Shown here: positions 6,137 to 8,717 of the stretch, piece after piece
How positions within the stretch are numbered: the first letter of the stretch is position 1
Layout of the letters: every line of letters begins with the position of its first letter
Assembly: GCA_934096785.1 (NCBI GenBank)
Contig: CAKONA010000039.1
Coordinates: forward strand, 1 to 8,717
DNA from: an uncultured Bacilli bacterium
GTDB taxonomy: Bacteria; Bacillota_I; Bacilli_A; RF39; UBA660
Length of the DNA: 8,717 nucleotides
Direction of reading: 5' to 3'
Notes under the pieces: model-generated
Told to the model about the DNA's origin: nothing
What the model saw: the letters and a program-made list of their open reading frames with translations, nothing else
Databases searched by the model: none
Position numbers and translations under genes: made by a program

Positions 6137-6165
6137 TTGATTTGTTCTAATATATATTGTATAAT
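6137..6165 (+). promoter_or_regulatory. Sigma-A promoter of the tRNA-Trp gene
   Basis: The -35 is TTGATT (6137-6142), with an exact 17 bp spacer and a -10 of TATAAT (6160-6165). Transcription would start near 6172, about 25 bases before the mature tRNA, leaving a short 5' leader for RNase P. Confidence 0.75.
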
Positions 6166-6196
6166 AATATTGATTTTGAAAGAAAAAGTGACACGT

Positions 6197-6271
6197 AGGG
6201 GTATGGTGTCAGTGGTAGCATGCCGGTCTCCAAAACCGTTGGGGAGGGTTCGAGTCCTTCTACCCCTGCCA
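6197..6271 (+). tRNA. tRNA-Trp (anticodon CCA)
   Basis: The acceptor arms AGGGGTA (6197-6203) and TACCCCT (6261-6267) pair fully, followed by discriminator G (6268) and an encoded CCA (6269-6271). The anticodon loop is CTCCAAA (6228-6234), with T33 at 6229 and anticodon CCA at 6230-6232. The T-loop GGTTCGAGTCC is standard. The sequence resembles Bacillus tRNA-Trp closely. The bottom pair of the anticodon stem (C6223/T6239) is mismatched. A CCA anticodon reads only UGG, in line with TGA being a stop in this genome. Confidence 0.95.
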
Positions 6272-6283
6272 AATGAAATTAAT

Positions 6284-6307
6284 AGTCTGATAATTCAGAC
6301 TTTTTTT
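6284..6307 (+). terminator. Intrinsic terminator of the tRNA-Trp gene
   Basis: AGTCTGA (6284-6290), loop TAAT, TCAGACT (6295-6301): a perfect seven-base-pair stem followed by Ts through 6307. Read on the other strand the tail is mixed (ATTAATTTC), so termination of the facing minus-strand gene here would be weaker. Confidence 0.88.
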
Positions 6308-6321
6308 AATGCTAAAACATA

Positions 6322-7092
6322 TTAAATCAAAGAAGGACTTTTAAGTACATTATCCCTAGAATCTAAAAAACTATTTAAGAATTTTAATTCATCTAGTTCA
6401 TTTTTATATTTAGGATTACAACTATACACATTTTTAATTTCCATTATCAAATCTAACATATTAAAATCATTACCATACTTTGTAGATACAACATGATAAA
6501 TCTTATCCTTACTAACTCCTTTATTCACAAATGTATGCATATTCCACTTATCCATATTTACATTATTAAAGTTAGAATAAGGTCCATACATTTCTTTAAA
6601 ACTAGGTGTAAATGAAAGAACATTATCTCTTATAAAACTAATCTTAAATTCATCAATATCATCATAACTAAAATCTATTCCTTCTTTTAAATCAAGAATA
6701 TAATATTCATAATTATTAGTCATATTTAAAAATCTATCAAATGCTTCTCTTATAACATCATCAGTATAAACTTTTCCATTGCCAAAGTCACGTCTAAATT
6801 CCATTTCACCTTCTTTATCCCAACGTTCATAATTAATACCAAAACGCATTTCACGAGCAACATGCCAAATTAACCATCTAATCCATGTATCCGCAACTCT
6901 AAGTAAATTGATTCCACCCTCAGAAAAGAAAACTTTAGGATTCTTTTCAAGTCCAAGAGAATGCTTGCCAATATCAGCAACTAAACCACGCATTCTTATA
7001 CTATCATATGCACTTTTAGGAGCAAAATGAAAAAAACTATTATTTAAATGTAATTCATCATTTAATAAATTTTCAACTTCAATCGTTTTCAT
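6322..7092 (-). CDS. Hypothetical protein, possible ADP-ribosyltransferase-like N terminus
   Basis: 256 residues, no named family recognised. It is soluble, with no signal peptide or membrane span. The N terminus carries FFHFAPKSAYDSIRMRGL (H22, G36-L37), then GKHSLGLEKNPKVFFSEG (F55-F56-S57). A histidine strand, a helix ending in R-G-L and a later F-F-S strand are the order seen in RNA 2'-phosphotransferase and other ADP-ribosyltransferase-like folds that bind NAD. Overall identity looks low and the remaining catalytic positions cannot be assigned, so this stays a hypothesis. The middle is rich in Trp, Arg and Tyr; the end is helical. The start has AGGA only two bases before ATG, and no other Met occurs before residue 34. 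The gene is divergent from the DUF4870-like gene and convergent with the tRNA gene. Confidence 0.8.
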   Translation of the reverse strand: MKTIEVENLLNDELHLNNSFFHFAPKSAYDSIRMRGLVADIGKHSLGLEKNPKVFFSEGGINLLRVADTWIRWLIWHVAREMRFGINYERWDKEGEMEFRRDFGNGKVYTDDVIREAFDRFLNMTNNYEYYILDLKEGIDFSYDDIDEFKISFIRDNVLSFTPSFKEMYGPYSNFNNVNMDKWNMHTFVNKGVSKDKIYHVVSTKYGNDFNMLDLIMEIKNVYSCNPKYKNELDELKFLNSFLDSRDNVLKSPSLI

Positions 7093-7103
7093 AATCCTAT
7101 TTT

Positions 7104-7109
7104 ATCATA
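7104..7109 (-). promoter_or_regulatory. Candidate -10 of the 256-residue protein gene
   Basis: On the minus strand TATGAT (complement of 7104-7109) ends 12 bases before the ATG, predicting a start near 7097 and a leader of about five bases. No clear -35 is visible. It is the best candidate within a 49 bp divergent spacer that must hold both promoters. Confidence 0.35.
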
Positions 7110-7129
7110 ATATTTTATATTTAAAAACA

Positions 7130-7135
7130 TATAAT
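7130..7135 (+). promoter_or_regulatory. -10 box predicting a leaderless mRNA for the DUF4870-like gene
   Basis: Perfect TATAAT at 7130-7135. The usual seven-base distance places the transcription start at about 7142, which is the A of the start codon. There is no purine-rich ribosome binding site before the ATG, and the in-frame TAA at 7136-7138 excludes an earlier start. No convincing -35 is seen. Confidence 0.45.
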
Positions 7136-7141
7136 TAACTA

Positions 7142-7567
7142 ATGAAAGACAAAATAGAAGAAAAAATATTAATATTACTAGAAACAACTGATCACACCGA
7201 AGAATTCTCATTAAATGAAATAGAATCAGGAAAAGCACTATCTATCGTTTCCTATCTAATACCAATTGTTCCATTCATATTATCAAAGAAAAATAATTAT
7301 ATACATTTTCACACAATAAATGGAATGAATCTTCTTTTTGCATATTTAATTTTTCTAATAATAAAAAGAACACTTTCATATATATTTGGAACTCCTTGTG
7401 ATTTAGTAAGTGGACTAAAGTGTATAATACTTCCAATCTCCCTTAGAATAACATTTGCACTTATCAACATGATACTTAGTTTAATAGTTTTATTAGGCCT
7501 TCTAAATGTATGTAATAACAAAGCAAAAGAACTCCCACTTATAAATAAAATAAAATTTTTCAAATAG
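7142..7567 (+). CDS. DUF4870/Tic20-like small membrane protein
   Basis: 141 residues. The N-terminal 30 residues are charged and contain DHTEEFSLNEIESGKAL, a linker often found in front of the DUF4870 domain in Firmicutes. Three hydrophobic segments follow: about 32-47 (ALSIVSYLIPIVPFIL), 63-83 and 101-121. The loop KKNNYIHFHTINGMNLL (residues 49-65) carries the family's characteristic K-x-x-F-x-R/H-F-H-x-x-x-G/S-x pattern. In many relatives this domain is preceded by a zinc ribbon, which is missing here. The biochemical role of the family is unknown. The start cannot lie further upstream because of the in-frame TAA at 7136-7138. The mRNA may be leaderless. The stop TAG lies within the -35 of the next gene. 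Confidence 0.8.
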   Translation: MKDKIEEKILILLETTDHTEEFSLNEIESGKALSIVSYLIPIVPFILSKKNNYIHFHTINGMNLLFAYLIFLIIKRTLSYIFGTPCDLVSGLKCIILPISLRITFALINMILSLIVLLGLLNVCNNKAKELPLINKIKFFK

Positions 7568-7593
7568 ACAAATCATTAGCTTTGTGGTATAAT
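7565..7593 (+). promoter_or_regulatory. Near-consensus promoter of the HELTH protein gene
   Basis: The -35 is TAGACA (7565-7570), one base from TTGACA, with a 17 bp spacer and a -10 of TATAAT (7588-7593). TGG just before it (7585-7587) forms an extended -10. This is the strongest promoter in the window. The -35 begins with the TAG stop codon of the upstream gene. Start is predicted near 7600, with a 17-base leader containing AAAGGGGAT. Confidence 0.8.
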
Positions 7594-7616
7594 ATAGGGC
7601 ATTTAAAGGGGATAAA

Positions 7617-8717
7617 ATGAGTAAAATAGATAAGATAAAACTAAGTAAAATAGTACTTGATACAGATACAAATAAGAAATTCTTAGATTTTGAACATAAT
7701 CAAGATTTATTTTATGATAGAACTAAAAATGCGTATTATTCTGAGTTATATAATTACATCGGAAAACTAATTTTAAGAAGTAATACGAGAAAAGAAATGC
7801 TACTTAATAAGTCATTTGTATCAAACCTAATTAGATTAATTAAAAGTGACTCTTTAGTAAAAACAAATTCTGATAATTTAGTTACACTAGAACTTATTCA
7901 TTACTTATATGAATATTATGAAACATTAAATATAATTAAGTTAGAATCATTATGGCCATACACAGAAGAAGACAAAAGTATAAGAAAGGAAGCAACTTCA
8001 TTATTAGAACTTCAAATCAGTCAAATATCAAGATTTTTAGAAATATTAGATTACAAAAATAAATTATCAAGAGTACTAGAAGATTTTAGTAAAAGAACTA
8101 ATTATAAGAGAAATCTAACACAAGATGAGTTTAATGAATTAAGTAGCATTTTATATTTTAGTCATTCTATCCCACAAAATTATGTGGATTTATATCTAGA
8201 AAATATCTTGAAATATCATAAAAAGGCATCCTCTATATCTTTGAAAAATGTACTTTCTAGTTTAGTAGAAAACTACGCATTAAGTCATGACACATATTGC
8301 TTTCTTGATATTGATAAACTAAACCCAGGAGTAGTAGGCTCATATGATAATCATGTAATAACTTTATCAGAAAGAACATTTAATGATCTATATTCACCAG
8401 ATTTATCAACAAAAAGAAATGTATTTGATACTATATTTCATGAATTAACACATTTGATTCAAGAAGAAAAATACAAGAAAGTTCCACTTCAATATGAATA
8501 CATTTTAATGCTTAAAGACACAATGCTTTCTAATTTACTCAAAGATGAATACACAACAAATAATTATAAATCTTTATATAATGAAGTACATGCTAGAAAA
8601 CAAGGAACATTTAATTCTAATAAATATCTAGAGTTTCTAGGACTACCACCTAAAAATAATGTTTTATCTCAAATCGCTAAAGATATCAAAAAGAATAAAA
8701 CTGATACAAGATATTAT
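7617..8717 (+). CDS. Putative zinc metallopeptidase with HELTH motif (5' part, runs off the window)
   Basis: Open frame of 367 codons from the ATG at 7617 to the right edge without a stop. AAAGGGGAT at 7605-7613 is the ribosome binding site. The first 240 residues or so are helical, charged and unrecognised. H275-E276-L277-T278-H279 (IFHELTHLIQ) is a zinc metallopeptidase HEXXH motif with the usual hydrophobic context. E323 in LYNEVHARKQG, 44 residues later, is a good candidate for the third, glutamate ligand, which would make it a gluzincin-like enzyme. There is no N-terminal signal peptide or membrane span (start MSKIDKIKLSKIVL), so it may act in the cytoplasm. Substrate unknown; no family name can be given. 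Confidence 0.8.
   Translation, partial: MSKIDKIKLSKIVLDTDTNKKFLDFEHNQDLFYDRTKNAYYSELYNYIGKLILRSNTRKEMLLNKSFVSNLIRLIKSDSLVKTNSDNLVTLELIHYLYEYYETLNIIKLESLWPYTEEDKSIRKEATSLLELQISQISRFLEILDYKNKLSRVLEDFSKRTNYKRNLTQDEFNELSSILYFSHSIPQNYVDLYLENILKYHKKASSISLKNVLSSLVENYALSHDTYCFLDIDKLNPGVVGSYDNHVITLSERTFNDLYSPDLSTKRNVFDTIFHELTHLIQEEKYKKVPLQYEYILMLKDTMLSNLLKDEYTTNNYKSLYNEVHARKQGTFNSNKYLEFLGLPPKNNVLSQIAKDIKKNKTDTRYY

Noticed and set aside
6197..6271. Reading the tRNA as tRNA-Gly with anticodon TCC
   Set aside because: This would put C at position 33; with T33 at 6229 the anticodon is CCA, and the sequence matches tRNA-Trp.
6119..6325. 68-codon plus-strand ORF over the tRNA region
   Set aside because: It runs through the tRNA promoter, the tRNA-Trp gene and its terminator; no ribosome binding site.
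7309..7563. 84-codon minus-strand ORF
   Set aside because: Antisense shadow of the DUF4870-like gene; no ribosome binding site or motif.

Overview
The window is very AT-rich bacterial DNA with AGGTGAT-type ribosome binding sites three bases before ATG starts and TATAAT-type promoters. TGA is a real stop here: the 61-codon gene ends in TGA inside an ATGA overlap with the next gene. The one tRNA is a tRNA-Trp with a CCA anticodon and encoded CCA end, so the code is standard (table 11) and not the mycoplasma code. A CwlJ-type spore cortex hydrolase and a CwlC-like amidase without signal peptide point to a low-GC Firmicutes lineage that forms, or descends from cells that formed, endospores. An uncultured Bacilli, Erysipelotrichia or RF39-like gut bacterium would fit, but this is inference. 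It looks like chromosome: no transposase, phage structural gene, CRISPR array or plasmid origin is visible.

Layout, left to right. (1) The 3' part of a Tim44-like membrane protein ending in a four-cysteine zinc ribbon. (2) Two near-identical palindromes flush against a strong promoter for a COG1373-type AAA ATPase (AAA_14 plus DUF4143), followed by a 36-codon remnant of a zinc-finger antitoxin-like gene. (3) A cytoplasmic-type N-acetylmuramoyl-L-alanine amidase with four LysM repeats, ending at a bidirectional terminator. (4) A minus-strand three-gene operon of unknown function: a 550-residue coiled-coil/TPR-like protein with a membrane hairpin near its C terminus, a 61-residue Asn/Lys-rich peptide with a short conserved-looking motif, and a 160-residue helical acidic protein. 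(5) A minus-strand CwlJ homologue, divergent from a tRNA-Trp gene that has its own promoter and terminator. (6) A minus-strand 256-residue protein of unknown function whose N terminus faintly resembles ADP-ribosyltransferase-like folds. It is divergent, across only 49 bp, from a small DUF4870/Tic20-like membrane protein. (7) At the right edge, the first 367 codons of a HELTH-motif putative zinc metallopeptidase behind a near-consensus promoter.

How the parts relate. The amidase and CwlJ genes are 2.5 kb apart and on opposite strands, yet they share an almost identical block from the -10 element to the start codon. Its -10 (CATACAAT / AATACAAT) resembles the mother-cell sporulation sigma factor consensus, so they may be co-regulated. 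The most promising undescribed unit is the translationally coupled three-gene operon. The paired palindromes next to the ATPase promoter are the most striking non-coding signal.
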